Shown: positions 1 to 7,274, counted from the stretch's first letter. The stretch is DNA of 13,232 nucleotides from Patescibacteria group bacterium (GCA_018829245.1 JAHJUH010000003.1:1-13232), one strand, 5' to 3'. The notes: generated by a model from the letters alone, not told the origin. Translations and numbers: made by a program.

Positions 1-99
1 AGTATTTATCATTTTCCAGCTATGGCAGTTAAAGCTCCATTAACACCTAAGGTAGAAGCTAAAAAGAGCGAACCACCTATTGGTTTGCCTATAGAGTAG
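1..99 (+). CDS. C-terminal tail of an unidentified protein (5' truncated)
   Basis: Frame 1 is open from the first base to a TAG at 97-99, giving 32 residues that include YHFPAM, a KAP motif and VEAKKSEPPIGLPIE at the end. The start lies outside the window. The gene ends 21 bases before the VirD4-like ATPase, so the two are probably co-transcribed. From memory, tails of this kind (a YHFP motif followed by a PP-GLP ending) occur on large membrane-associated proteins encoded just upstream of VirD4-like ATPases in Patescibacteria, which would make it a partner of the next gene. That assignment is inference from a short fragment; only the open frame and the motifs are seen directly. Confidence 0.55.
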   Translation, partial: SIYHFPAMAVKAPLTPKVEAKKSEPPIGLPIE

Positions 100-120
100 T
101 TTAAAAATAAGTAATAATTT

Positions 121-1875
121 ATGAGTGATATTAATTTTTTCGCGAAAACTAATTTTCGTAATCAACAACAAACTTTTGGAATAAAGAGTTATGATCGACG
201 ACAACATATGTATGTTGTTGGAAAAACAGGAGTGGGCAAAACAGTTCTTTTGAGAAATTTAGCTATACAAGATATACAAGCAGGCCGAGGGATTTGTATT
301 ATTGATCCTCATGGTGAATTTGTTGAAGAAGTTGTATCTAAAATTCCTTCACACCGAGTTAATGATGTAGTCTATTTTAATCCAGCTGATACTGAATATC
401 CAATCGGTTTTAATGTTTTACAAGTATCTGATCAGAAGTATAAGCATTTGGTTGCTTCTGATTTAATGGGTATTTTTACTAAGATTTGGGCAAATGTCTG
501 GTCTGCGCGAATGGAATATATTTTAAATAATTGTATTTTAGCTTTAGTAGATACCCCAGGCACAACTCTTTTAGGCGTTATTAGAATCTTAGTTGATAAA
601 GATTATCGTCAGAGAATTATTGATAATGTTAAAGATCCAGTGGTTAGATCTTTTTGGATTAATGAATATGCTAGCTGGCGAGAACAATTTAGAAATGAAG
701 CTATTGCTCCAATTCAAAACAAAGTTGGACAATTTCTTTCAACTGCTTTAATTCGTAATATTGTTGGACAATCTAAAAGCACGATTAATATTTCAGAAAT
801 AATGAATAGCAATAAGATTCTTTTGGTTAATGTTTCCAAAGGAAGAATTGGCGAAGATAATTCATCTCTTTTAGGAGCAATGCTGATTACTAAAATTCAA
901 TTAGCTGCTATGGAAAGAGTCAGGATTCCAGAAGACGAGCGAAAAGATTTTTATTTATACGTTGATGAGTTTCAAAACTTTGCTACTGATTCATTTGCCA
1001 GTATTTTATCTGAAGCTAGAAAATATCGTCTTAATTTAATTATTGCTCATCAGTATGTTGGCCAGTTAATAACTGAAACAACCACTAAAGTAAGAGATGC
1101 AGTTTTTGGCAATGTAGGAACAATGATTGCTTTTAGAGTAGGAGCTGCTGATGCTGAGTTTTTGGAAAAAGAATTTGCTCCATATTTTACAATTCAAGAT
1201 TTAGTTAATTTAGAGAATTACAATATTTATTTAAAATTAATGATTGATGGTCTTAATAACCGTTCTTTTTCAGCAACTACTTTGCCGCCAATAGAAATTG
1301 GTGAAGTTAATAAAGAACAAAGAGAGAAAATTATTAATGTTTCTAGAGAAAGATACGCTAATTCATTAAAGGATGTTGAAGAAAAGATTATTCGTTGGAG
1401 TGGAATGGCTTCTGAAAATGAAAGAGAAGAGAAAAAAGAATTTAATAAAGAAAAATCATCTTCTCCAAAACATAAGACAATTTGTTGGAGTTGTGGAATA
1501 GATACAGAAGTTGTTTTTGAGCCAGATGGCAGAAGACCTGTTTATTGTAAGGACTGTTTGGAGAAATCAAGAAAAGGTGAAGAAACACCTCTTCGTTTTA
1601 AACCTAAAATACAAGAAAGAAAAGAAGAAGTTATAGAGAAACGAGAGGAATTAAGAGATTTGGGCATAGAATTTGAAGTCAGTGAGAGCCCTAAAAAACC
1701 TATAGAAAAAAAAGAAACAAAAGTTGTTCAAGAAAAGAAAGTAGAAGCTCCTTTATCTGTTTCTTTGGATGATGCTTTAAATAAAGAACCAGTTCCATTT
1801 AGAAAAAAAAGAAAAGAAGTTAATCTTAAAGAATTAAGAAGTGCTTTAAGCGAAGTAGTAGATAAGAAGAAATAG
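121..1875 (+). CDS. VirD4/TraG-like (HerA-FtsK superfamily) ATPase with C-terminal zinc ribbon
   Basis: This 584-residue protein is a predicted DNA- or protein-pumping ATPase of the type IV coupling-protein kind. Walker A is GKTGVGKT at residues 34-41, followed by IIDPHGEF near 60-67. Walker B is FYLYVDEFQNF at 277-287 with D282 and E283, and a sensor-like LIIAHQY lies at 306-312. The ATPase part ends near residue 395. After a charged linker comes a zinc ribbon with C455, C458, C476 and C479 around an FEPDGRRPVYC core, then a Lys/Glu-rich tail. No transmembrane segment is visible, so membrane anchoring would need a partner, perhaps the truncated upstream gene. It is clearly paralogous to the protein at 3521-4969, which has no zinc ribbon. 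The ATG at 121 has no Shine-Dalgarno sequence, like most starts here. The substrate is unknown, and no relaxase or other conjugation gene is in view. Confidence 0.85.
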   Translation: MSDINFFAKTNFRNQQQTFGIKSYDRRQHMYVVGKTGVGKTVLLRNLAIQDIQAGRGICIIDPHGEFVEEVVSKIPSHRVNDVVYFNPADTEYPIGFNVLQVSDQKYKHLVASDLMGIFTKIWANVWSARMEYILNNCILALVDTPGTTLLGVIRILVDKDYRQRIIDNVKDPVVRSFWINEYASWREQFRNEAIAPIQNKVGQFLSTALIRNIVGQSKSTINISEIMNSNKILLVNVSKGRIGEDNSSLLGAMLITKIQLAAMERVRIPEDERKDFYLYVDEFQNFATDSFASILSEARKYRLNLIIAHQYVGQLITETTTKVRDAVFGNVGTMIAFRVGAADAEFLEKEFAPYFTIQDLVNLENYNIYLKLMIDGLNNRSFSATTLPPIEIGEVNKEQREKIINVSRERYANSLKDVEEKIIRWSGMASENEREEKKEFNKEKSSSPKHKTICWSCGIDTEVVFEPDGRRPVYCKDCLEKSRKGEETPLRFKPKIQERKEEVIEKREELRDLGIEFEVSESPKKPIEKKETKVVQEKKVEAPLSVSLDDALNKEPVPFRKKRKEVNLKELRSALSEVVDKKK

Positions 1876-1880
1876 TCGTA

Positions 1881-1942
1881 AGAGGCCGTGCCTTAAAACA
1901 TACAGCCTTTGCAAAGGCTGTATGTTTTAAGGCACGGCCTCT
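1881..1942. repeat. Perfect 62-bp palindrome (31-bp arms, no spacer)
   Basis: The left arm, starting AGAGGCCGTGCC, is matched base for base by its reverse complement, which begins at 1912 and ends GGCACGGCCTCT at 1942. The centre is TTTGCAAA and there is no mismatch. The arms are about 48% G+C, richer than the flanks. It starts six bases after the stop of the ATPase gene and ends 17 bases before the -35 box of the next promoter. As RNA it would form a very stable hairpin, but no T tract follows, so it is not a standard intrinsic terminator. It could be an extragenic palindromic element, a processing or insulating hairpin, or less likely an assembly artefact. Confidence 0.95.
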
Positions 1943-1959
1943 GGATAAATTTCATTTTC

Positions 1960-1988
1960 TTGACATATTATCTCATTTCTAATATTAT
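1960..1988 (+). promoter_or_regulatory. Strong sigma-70-type promoter of the toxin-antitoxin pair
   Basis: A consensus -35 TTGACA (1960-1965) is followed after 17 bases by TATTAT (1983-1988, five of six consensus bases). Transcription should begin near 1995, leaving a leader of about 33 bases before the ATG at 2028. This is the best promoter match in the window and sits just past the palindrome, so the two-gene module probably has its own transcription. The short palindromic-looking stretch near the -10 could be an autoregulatory site for the winged-helix protein, but that is a guess. Confidence 0.75.
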
Positions 1989-2027
1989 AGAAATGAAGCT
2001 ATTTATCATTATTATTAATCGAAACTT

Positions 2028-2615
2028 ATGACAAAAAAAGAAGTAATTTGGCGAGAAATTTTATTTCAAGCCATAAAAAATAAAAAAATTGAATTTACTC
2101 AAAAAGATTTAGCGCAAAAATACGGCTTTTCTCTAAGCACTGTTTTTAATGCTCTTAAAATTCCTCGTGACTCTGGAATAGTTGAAGCAGGCGGCCGAGG
2201 TTTTAAAATTTTAGATATAGAAAAATTTCTTTATCTTTGGGCAACTTTTAGGAATCTTAAAAAAGATATTATTTATCAAACCAATGTTGCTGGAGATGTT
2301 AGACAAATAGAAAACGAAATGCCAGTTGATATAATTTTTGGCGGTTTTTCAGCTTATTTTAAAAAATATCAAGAAGCGCCAGCTGATTATGATAAAGTTT
2401 ATATTTATTGCCAAGAAAAGAAAATTAAAGAAATTAAAAATCGTTTTCCTTCTCAAAAAGGATATGATAATTTAATTGTTTTAAAAGCTGATTCTTGGTT
2501 AGAGAATTTTGGCCAAATTACGCCAGATTGTCAAACTTTTGTTGATTTATGGAATTTATCAGAGTGGTATGCTAAGGATTTTCTTGAAGCCCTCAAGATA
2601 AAAATTTTAAAATAA
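2028..2615 (+). CDS. AbiEi-like winged-helix antitoxin/regulator
   Basis: This 195-residue protein is probably the antitoxin and autorepressor of a type IV-like toxin-antitoxin pair. Residues 8-60 read as a winged helix-turn-helix: helix, FTQKDLAQKYGFSLSTVFNA as the HTH, then a wing near GGRGFKILD. The C-terminal half (about 95-195) ends with CQTFVDLWN (168-176) and a helix with WYAKDFLEAL, resembling the AbiEi C-terminal pattern in which a DL motif precedes a final helix. The next gene is a nucleotidyltransferase only four bases downstream, matching the antitoxin-then-toxin order of abiE operons. There is no Shine-Dalgarno sequence before the ATG. A plain transcription regulator is the alternative; the family call rests on pattern and context, not a search. 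Confidence 0.7.
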   Translation: MTKKEVIWREILFQAIKNKKIEFTQKDLAQKYGFSLSTVFNALKIPRDSGIVEAGGRGFKILDIEKFLYLWATFRNLKKDIIYQTNVAGDVRQIENEMPVDIIFGGFSAYFKKYQEAPADYDKVYIYCQEKKIKEIKNRFPSQKGYDNLIVLKADSWLENFGQITPDCQTFVDLWNLSEWYAKDFLEALKIKILK

Positions 2616-2619
2616 CATT

Positions 2620-3234
2620 ATGCCAGAGTTTTATCATAATTTAATTACAGAGAAAAGTTTTAAAATTCTTCAGGATTTAAAGCAGAAATTTCAGTTTATT
2701 CTAATTGGCGGCTGGGCAATTTTTTTGTATAGTCAAGCTCTAAAATCAAAAGATATTGATATAATTCTAGATTATGATGAATTAGGGAAGTTTAGAAAAG
2801 AATTTGAGCTTTTTAAAAACGAGCGTCTTAAAAAATATGAAGTTAAAATAGGAGAAATAGATATTGATATCTATCTGCCTTATTTTTCCAATCTTGGAAT
2901 GCCAGTTGAAGAAATCCAAAACTATTGTCAAAGCATAGAAGGTTTTTTAGTGCCCATTCCAGAAATTTTACTTATTCTAAAAACTTATGCTTATGAGAGT
3001 AGAAAAGGAACTAATAAAGGAAAAAAAGATTTAATTGATATTTTTAGTTTGATTAAAAAAGAAACAATTGATTGGCAAAAATATCAGGAATTAGTTAAAA
3101 AATATCATCTTAAAAAAATAAATAAACAATTAAAAGATTTAATTTCTTCAACTAAATCTCTTTCAGAATTGAATCTTCTTAATCACAAAATATCTCGATT
3201 GAAAAAGAAAGCTTTAGCAGAAATTGAATTATGA
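2620..3234 (+). CDS. AbiEii-like nucleotidyltransferase, probable toxin
   Basis: This 204-residue protein has a polymerase-beta-type nucleotidyltransferase core. The GG of LIGGWA lies at residues 30-31, and the metal-binding pair in SKDIDIIL is D45 and D47. EIDIDIYL (79-86) offers D81 or D83 as the third acid. A helix around 117-140 carries K121, R128 and KDLIDI (136-141), the pattern seen in AbiEii/MenT-type transferases, where these residues help bind nucleotide. Known members modify tRNA ends or other targets and stop growth, but the target here cannot be read from sequence. All expected catalytic acids are present, so the enzyme looks active. The gene starts four bases after the winged-helix gene and ends in TGA, the one clear use of UGA as stop in this window. 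No HEPN partner is present, so a HEPN-MNT pair is unlikely. Confidence 0.75.
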   Translation: MPEFYHNLITEKSFKILQDLKQKFQFILIGGWAIFLYSQALKSKDIDIILDYDELGKFRKEFELFKNERLKKYEVKIGEIDIDIYLPYFSNLGMPVEEIQNYCQSIEGFLVPIPEILLILKTYAYESRKGTNKGKKDLIDIFSLIKKETIDWQKYQELVKKYHLKKINKQLKDLISSTKSLSELNLLNHKISRLKKKALAEIEL

Positions 3235-3237
3235 TAA

Positions 3238-3265
3238 TTGATTATTATCTATTTTGATGTATAAT
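3238..3265 (+). promoter_or_regulatory. Probable promoter, perhaps the original one for the second ATPase operon
   Basis: TTGATT (3238-3243) and a perfect TATAAT (3260-3265) are 16 bases apart. A transcript would start near 3272 and reach the ATG at 3295 after about 23 bases. That ATG is the first copy of the duplicated TATGCCC that flanks the nested palindromic elements, so this may be the ancestral promoter of the gene now starting at 3521. A transcript from here would begin inside the hairpin at 3266-3290, which weakens the terminator reading of that hairpin. Confidence 0.5.
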
Positions 3266-3290
3266 AAAAGGTAGTAAAGCTACCTTTTTA
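3266..3290 (+). terminator. Small hairpin, possible terminator of the toxin-antitoxin pair
   Basis: AAAAGGTAG and CTACCTTTT pair over nine bases around a TAAAG loop, 31 bases after the nucleotidyltransferase stop, with the T run forming part of the 3' arm. It could end the two-gene transcript. It also overlaps the predicted start of the promoter at 3238-3265, so it may instead be a 5'-end stem of the following message. Confidence 0.45.
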
Positions 3291-3293
3291 TAT

Positions 3294-3300
3294 TATGCCC
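3294..3300 (+). repeat. Left flanking direct repeat TATGCCC containing the probable old start codon
   Basis: TATGCCC here is repeated exactly at 3520-3526, where its ATG is the start of the second ATPase. The left copy is preceded by TTTTTATAT, the A/T-rich context typical of starts in this window, while the right copy is preceded by ACAGGG. From the left ATG only eight codons can be read before TAA. This fits a target-site duplication, with the left copy being the older start context. Confidence 0.55.
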
Positions 3301-3520
3301 CGTAGAGAAATTTTGAACTAATTAAATCAAAGATTTAATTTAATAAAACGGAGGGTAATAATATAAAAAATATAAATAAAGAGAATTTTAGATAATTAAA
3401 AGTGTTAACTTATTTAAATTCACCTCGTAGTAGAAATTTGATATAAATTTAAATCTTTGATTTAAATTTAAATAAAACAATCAAATTTTCACTACAGGGT
3501 TCAAAATTCTTCTACAGGGT
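3298..3520. repeat. Outer palindromic (MITE-like) element interrupted by a second copy
   Basis: The left end, CCCCGTAGAGAAATTTTG onward (3298-3318), is the inverted counterpart of the right end, GTTCAAAATTCTTCTACAGG onward (3499-3520), matching at about 18 of 21 positions. Just inside the left end, AATTAAATC-AAA-GATTTAATT forms a perfect hairpin. No open reading frame of note lies inside. Direct repeats TATGCCC flank it at 3294-3300 and 3520-3526, suggesting insertion at the start codon of the following gene. This element and the nested copy fill most of the 286 bases between 3234 and 3521; the remaining part near 3355-3420 is A/T-rich and shows nothing I can name. Confidence 0.7.
3422..3500. 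repeat. Nested palindromic element, same family
   Basis: The left end ACCTCGTAGTAGAAATTTG (from 3422) is the inverted counterpart of the right end ATCAAATTTTCACTACAGGG (from 3480), about 17 of 21 positions. Between them AAATTTAAATC-TTT-GATTTAAATTT makes a perfect hairpin. It lies inside the outer element and abuts its right arm with a two-base overlap. TTCA occurs at both edges (3419-3422 and 3500-3503), a possible short target duplication. Confidence 0.7.
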
Positions 3521-4969
3521 ATGCCCAGGGATAAAATTCGTAAAATTAAATATGCGCCTCCGCCTCAAGAGTTGCCTGTTTATGGAAGAGTAGATGCTAA
3601 AAAATGTTCTTTTTTTGGCCGGACTAATTATCAAGCAGCATTAGAAGAGAAAAAATTCATTTTTGGCATTAAAAGAGATGATCGAAGAAGGCATATTTAC
3701 GCAGTTGGCAAAAGCGGAGTTGGTAAAAGTAAATTCTTAGAGCTTTTAATTCGCCAGGATATTGCTCATGGCCATGGTGTTTGTTTAATAGATCCACATG
3801 GAGATTTAATTGATAATATTTTGGATTTTGTCCCTGAAGAAAGAATAAAAGATATAGTTTTAATTGATCCTTCAGATACAGAATTTCCAGTGTCTTTTAA
3901 TCCTCTTTCTAATGTTGATCCTGAATTAAAACATCAGGTTACCCAAGGATTATTAGAAGTTTTACAAAAGCAGTTTGGCGCTAATTGGACTCCTCGCTTA
4001 GAGCATGTTTTTAGATTTACTACTTTAGCCTTGCTTGATTATCCAGAAGCAACTATGAGGGGTATGATTTCTATGCTAACTGATAGAAATTATCGCCAAA
4101 AAGTAGTTGACTATATTGAAGATGATATGGTTAAGAGATTCTGGGCAGTTGAATTTGCTGATTGGTCAGAAAAGTTTGATACTGAAGCAATTATTCCTTT
4201 GGTTAATAAATTAAGCCAGTTTCTTTCTAATCCTTTACTTAGGAATATTTTTGGACAGAAAGAGAATAAGATTGATTTGGAACAGATTATGAACAACCAG
4301 AAGATTCTTTTAATTTCCTTGTCTAAAGGAAAATTAGGCGAAGAAAACAGCAGTTTTTTTGGTTCTATGTTTATTACTAAGCTTTATCAGGCAGGTATGG
4401 CCAGAGCTTCAATGAAAGAAGAAGATAGAAAAGATTTTTATCTTTATGTAGATGAGTTCCATAATTTAGTAACTACAACTTTTGAAAATCTATTTGCTGA
4501 ATCAAGAAAATATGGTTTTTGTATTACTGTGGCTCATCAGTATATGGCTCAATTATTGCAACAAGTTTTAGCCACAGTTTTAGGCAATATTGGAACAATA
4601 GTCACTTTTAGAGTAGGCGGGGATGATGCTGAAAGATTAGCTATAGAAATGAAACCAGTTTTTCAAGCTGAGGATATGATTAATTTAGGCACGCGTGAAT
4701 TCTATATTAAAATGACTATTGATGGAGAAGCTTTTGATCCTTTTTCCGCAGAAACACTTAAAGTTTTACCAGCTATCCACAAATCTTACCGTGATGAAAT
4801 TTTAAAAGAAAGCAGAAAGAAATATGCTTTTCCTTTAGAAGATGTTAAAAAGAAATTAGAAGATGAAGAAAGAATAAAAACAGAGACAGAAAAAGAAAGA
4901 GAGGAATTAGAAAAAATAACTAAGAAAAAACAAGAGAAAGATAATGAAAAAATAGAGCCGTTGGTTTAA
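3521..4969 (+). CDS. VirD4/TraG-like (HerA-FtsK superfamily) ATPase, second paralogue
   Basis: This 482-residue ATPase resembles the protein at 121-1875 along its whole core. Walker A is GKSGVGKS (63-70), LIDPHGDL follows at 89-96, Walker B is FYLYVDEFHNL (306-316) with D311 and E312, and VAHQY lies at 337-341. It has a Pro-rich N-terminal extension of about 30 residues that the first paralogue lacks. In place of a zinc ribbon it ends in a Lys/Glu-rich coiled-coil-like tail from about 435. No membrane span is evident. The frame stays open upstream to 3476 but offers no other start codon, so ATG 3521 is the start; it directly follows the palindromic element and has no spaced Shine-Dalgarno sequence. 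alaS begins six bases after its stop, which suggests co-transcription. The pair may form mixed hexamers or serve different substrates; this is inference. Confidence 0.85.
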   Translation: MPRDKIRKIKYAPPPQELPVYGRVDAKKCSFFGRTNYQAALEEKKFIFGIKRDDRRRHIYAVGKSGVGKSKFLELLIRQDIAHGHGVCLIDPHGDLIDNILDFVPEERIKDIVLIDPSDTEFPVSFNPLSNVDPELKHQVTQGLLEVLQKQFGANWTPRLEHVFRFTTLALLDYPEATMRGMISMLTDRNYRQKVVDYIEDDMVKRFWAVEFADWSEKFDTEAIIPLVNKLSQFLSNPLLRNIFGQKENKIDLEQIMNNQKILLISLSKGKLGEENSSFFGSMFITKLYQAGMARASMKEEDRKDFYLYVDEFHNLVTTTFENLFAESRKYGFCITVAHQYMAQLLQQVLATVLGNIGTIVTFRVGGDDAERLAIEMKPVFQAEDMINLGTREFYIKMTIDGEAFDPFSAETLKVLPAIHKSYRDEILKESRKKYAFPLEDVKKKLEDEERIKTETEKEREELEKITKKKQEKDNEKIEPLV

Positions 4970-4975
4970 ATTATT

Positions 4976-6736
4976 ATGACTGCTAAACAACTACGACAAA
5001 AATATTTTGATTTTTTTAAGACAAAAGGGCATGCGATTATTCCAAGCGCTTCTTTGATTCCAGAGAATGATCCAACAGTTTTGTTTACCACAGCTGGAAT
5101 GCATCCTTTGGTGCCTTATTTAATGGGTGAAAAACATCCAGAAGGTAAGCGTTTGGCTAATGTTCAGAAATGTATTAGAACAAATGATATTGATGAAGTA
5201 GGTAATCCAACTCATCATACTTTTTTTGAAATGCTTGGTAATTGGTCTTTAGGCGACTATTTTAAAAAAGAAGCTATTGAATGGAGTTGGGAATTTTTGA
5301 CTTCTCCTGAATGGCTTAATTTAGATAAAAAATTACTTGCTGTTTCTGTTTTTGAAGGAGATCAAGATGCTGATAAAGATGATGAAGCAGTAGAAATTTG
5401 GAAATCATTAGGCGTGTTAGAATCAAGAATTGCTTATTTATCCAGAAAAGAAAACTTTTGGGGTCCAGCCGGACAAACTGGCCCTTGCGGACCTTGTTCA
5501 GAAATGTTTTATTGGGTTGGCGATCCTGATAAAGTACCAGATAGTTTTAATGATGACAATGATTTATGGGTGGAAATTTGGAACGATGTATTTATGGAGT
5601 TTAATAAAAAAGAAGATGAAAGTTATGAAAAATTAACCATGCAGAATGTTGATACAGGTATGGGATTAGAGAGAACTTTAGCAGTAATGAATAGATTAGA
5701 TGATAATTACAAAACAGAATTGTTTTCTAATATTATTAAGAAAATTGAAGAATTAGCAAATAAGAAATATGAGGAATCAAAAGAAATTACTCGAGCAATG
5801 AGAATTATTGCTGATCATCTTAAGGCAGTTACTTTTATTATTGGCGATGATAAGAGTGTTACGCCATCAAATACAGATCAAGGATATGTGGTTCGTCGTT
5901 TAATTAGAAGAGCAATTAGATATGGACGCCAATTAGAAATAAAAGATGATTTATGGATTTCAAAAGTAGCTCAAGTGGTGGTTAGTGATTATGCTGATGT
6001 TTATCCAGAATTAGAAAGGAACAAAGATTTTGTTGTTGATCAGCTTAATCAAGAAGAAGCTAAGTTTAAAAAGACACTAGAAAAAGGATTAAAAGAATTT
6101 GATAAATTAAAAAGTGATGGAATTAGCGGGAAAGAAGCATTTAATTTGTATCAAACCTATGGATTTCCTATTGAAATGACTCAAGAATTAGCAGAGGAAA
6201 AAGGAATTAAAGTTGATGAACAAGAATTTAAAAAAGAACTTAAAAAACATCAAGAGCTTTCTCGAACAGCCAGTGCTGGTAAATTCAAAAGTGGTTTAGC
6301 TGACACTGGCGAAGAAACAAGAAAATTACACACAGCTGCTCATCTATTATTAGCTGCTCTTCGTAAAGTATTGGGCGATCATGTAGTTCAAAAAGGAAGT
6401 AATATTACCGTAGAAAGATTGCGCTTTGATTTTTTTCATTCAGAGAAAATGACTGATGAACAAAAACAAGAAGTTGAAAAATTAGTTAATGAAGTTATTA
6501 AAAAAGATTTATCAGTTAGTTGTGAGGAAATGTCTAAGGACGAAGCAGGTAAACAAGGAGTGTTAGGTGCTTTTGAATATGGTGATAAGGTAAAAGTATA
6601 TAGCGTTGGAGAGTTTTCAAAAGAGGCCTGCAATGGTCCGCACGTAGAACAAACTGGTCAGCTTGGTCATTTTAAGATTGTTAAAGAACAATCCAGTTCA
6701 GCTGGCGTTCGCAGGATTAAAGCTATATTAGAATAG
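4976..6736 (+). CDS. alaS: Alanyl-tRNA synthetase, short form with editing site
   Basis: This enzyme charges tRNA-Ala with alanine. At 586 residues it is about two thirds the length of the E. coli enzyme (876). The catalytic domain is intact, with HHTFFEMLGNWSLGDYF around 80-96, GPCGPCSE at 169-176 and GMGLER at 228-233. The editing domain keeps HTAAH (H452, H456) and C552/H556. Two regions are missing compared with E. coli: the beta-barrel segment that normally lies between the tRNA-recognition helices and the editing domain, and everything after the editing domain (DHHA1 and C-Ala). The Cys-His motif reads CNGPH, nearer the ThrRS form (CRGPH) than the bacterial AlaRS form CGGTH. The ATG is six bases after the ATPase stop and follows TTATT with no Shine-Dalgarno sequence. 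Short AlaRS forms are known from Patescibacteria, so this is probably natural and not a broken gene. Confidence 0.95.
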   Translation: MTAKQLRQKYFDFFKTKGHAIIPSASLIPENDPTVLFTTAGMHPLVPYLMGEKHPEGKRLANVQKCIRTNDIDEVGNPTHHTFFEMLGNWSLGDYFKKEAIEWSWEFLTSPEWLNLDKKLLAVSVFEGDQDADKDDEAVEIWKSLGVLESRIAYLSRKENFWGPAGQTGPCGPCSEMFYWVGDPDKVPDSFNDDNDLWVEIWNDVFMEFNKKEDESYEKLTMQNVDTGMGLERTLAVMNRLDDNYKTELFSNIIKKIEELANKKYEESKEITRAMRIIADHLKAVTFIIGDDKSVTPSNTDQGYVVRRLIRRAIRYGRQLEIKDDLWISKVAQVVVSDYADVYPELERNKDFVVDQLNQEEAKFKKTLEKGLKEFDKLKSDGISGKEAFNLYQTYGFPIEMTQELAEEKGIKVDEQEFKKELKKHQELSRTASAGKFKSGLADTGEETRKLHTAAHLLLAALRKVLGDHVVQKGSNITVERLRFDFFHSEKMTDEQKQEVEKLVNEVIKKDLSVSCEEMSKDEAGKQGVLGAFEYGDKVKVYSVGEFSKEACNGPHVEQTGQLGHFKIVKEQSSSAGVRRIKAILE

Positions 6737-6744
6737 AATATATT

Positions 6745-7272
6745 ATGAATTTGAAAGAAAAAATTAGAGAGGTGCCTAATTGGCCTATTAAAGGGGTTAA
6801 TTTTAAAGATATTACTACTTTAATGGAAGATCCTGAAACTTTTCAGTATGTAGTAGATGTTTTAGCTAGTCCTTTTTTAAAAAGAAAAGTTGATAAAATA
6901 GTGGGTATTGATGCCCGCGGTTTTTTATTTGCCGCACCTGTAGCATATAAGCTAAAAGCTGGATTAGCTATTGTTCGCAAGCCAGGCAAGCTTCCATATA
7001 AGACAATTCAAAAGAAATATACTTTGGAATATGCCAGCAATATTATTCAGATGCATAAAGATACAGTCCTGCCCAATGAAAAAATTCTTTTAATTGATGA
7101 TTTAATTGCTACTGGCGGAACAGCCATAGCAACCTGTGATTTGATTGAAAAATTAGGCGGGAAAATAATTGGAATTAGTTTTGTAGTTGATTTGCCGTTT
7201 TTAGGCGGTTCAGAAAAGCTTAAAAAAAGAAAATATTCTGTAAGAAGCTTAGTTTCTTATAATAGCGAATAA
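6745..7272 (+). CDS. apt: Adenine phosphoribosyltransferase
   Basis: Apt joins adenine to PRPP to make AMP and pyrophosphate. The 175-residue length is normal for the family. The start PNWPIKGVNFKDIT (11-24) is the family signature. DARGF lies at 56-60, RKPGKLPY at 78-85 is the substrate-binding loop region, and the PRPP motif LLIDDLIATGGTA is at 115-127, all with their key residues. The gene begins eight bases after alaS and ends two bases before mtnP. The pairing with mtnP makes adenine from methylthioadenosine the likely main substrate. The protein is expected in the cytoplasm and shows no unusual feature. Confidence 0.96.
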   Translation: MNLKEKIREVPNWPIKGVNFKDITTLMEDPETFQYVVDVLASPFLKRKVDKIVGIDARGFLFAAPVAYKLKAGLAIVRKPGKLPYKTIQKKYTLEYASNIIQMHKDTVLPNEKILLIDDLIATGGTAIATCDLIEKLGGKIIGISFVVDLPFLGGSEKLKKRKYSVRSLVSYNSE

Positions 7273-7274
7273 TT

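Noticed and set aside
1881..1942. Ordinary intrinsic terminator
   Set aside because: The stem is far longer than usual, is perfectly palindromic with no loop, and is followed by GGATAAATTTC instead of a T tract.
3232..3234. Recoding of UGA as glycine (code 25)
   Set aside because: A TGA ends the nucleotidyltransferase gene at the expected length and no internal TGA interrupts any recognised gene.
4111..4296. Antisense open frame within the second ATPase gene
   Set aside because: It lies wholly inside a convincing gene, encodes no recognisable motif and has no start context; the same applies to the antisense frames at 6436-6633 and 8197-8454 and the out-of-frame one at 5430-5636.
121..4969. 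Integrative conjugative element built around the VirD4-like ATPases
   Set aside because: No relaxase, integrase, mating-pore gene or attachment site is visible, and the second ATPase is tightly linked to alaS.
4976..6736. alaS truncated by a frameshift
   Set aside because: The protein ends just after the editing domain at a natural boundary, apt follows after eight bases, and no C-terminal AlaRS sequence is found in other frames downstream.
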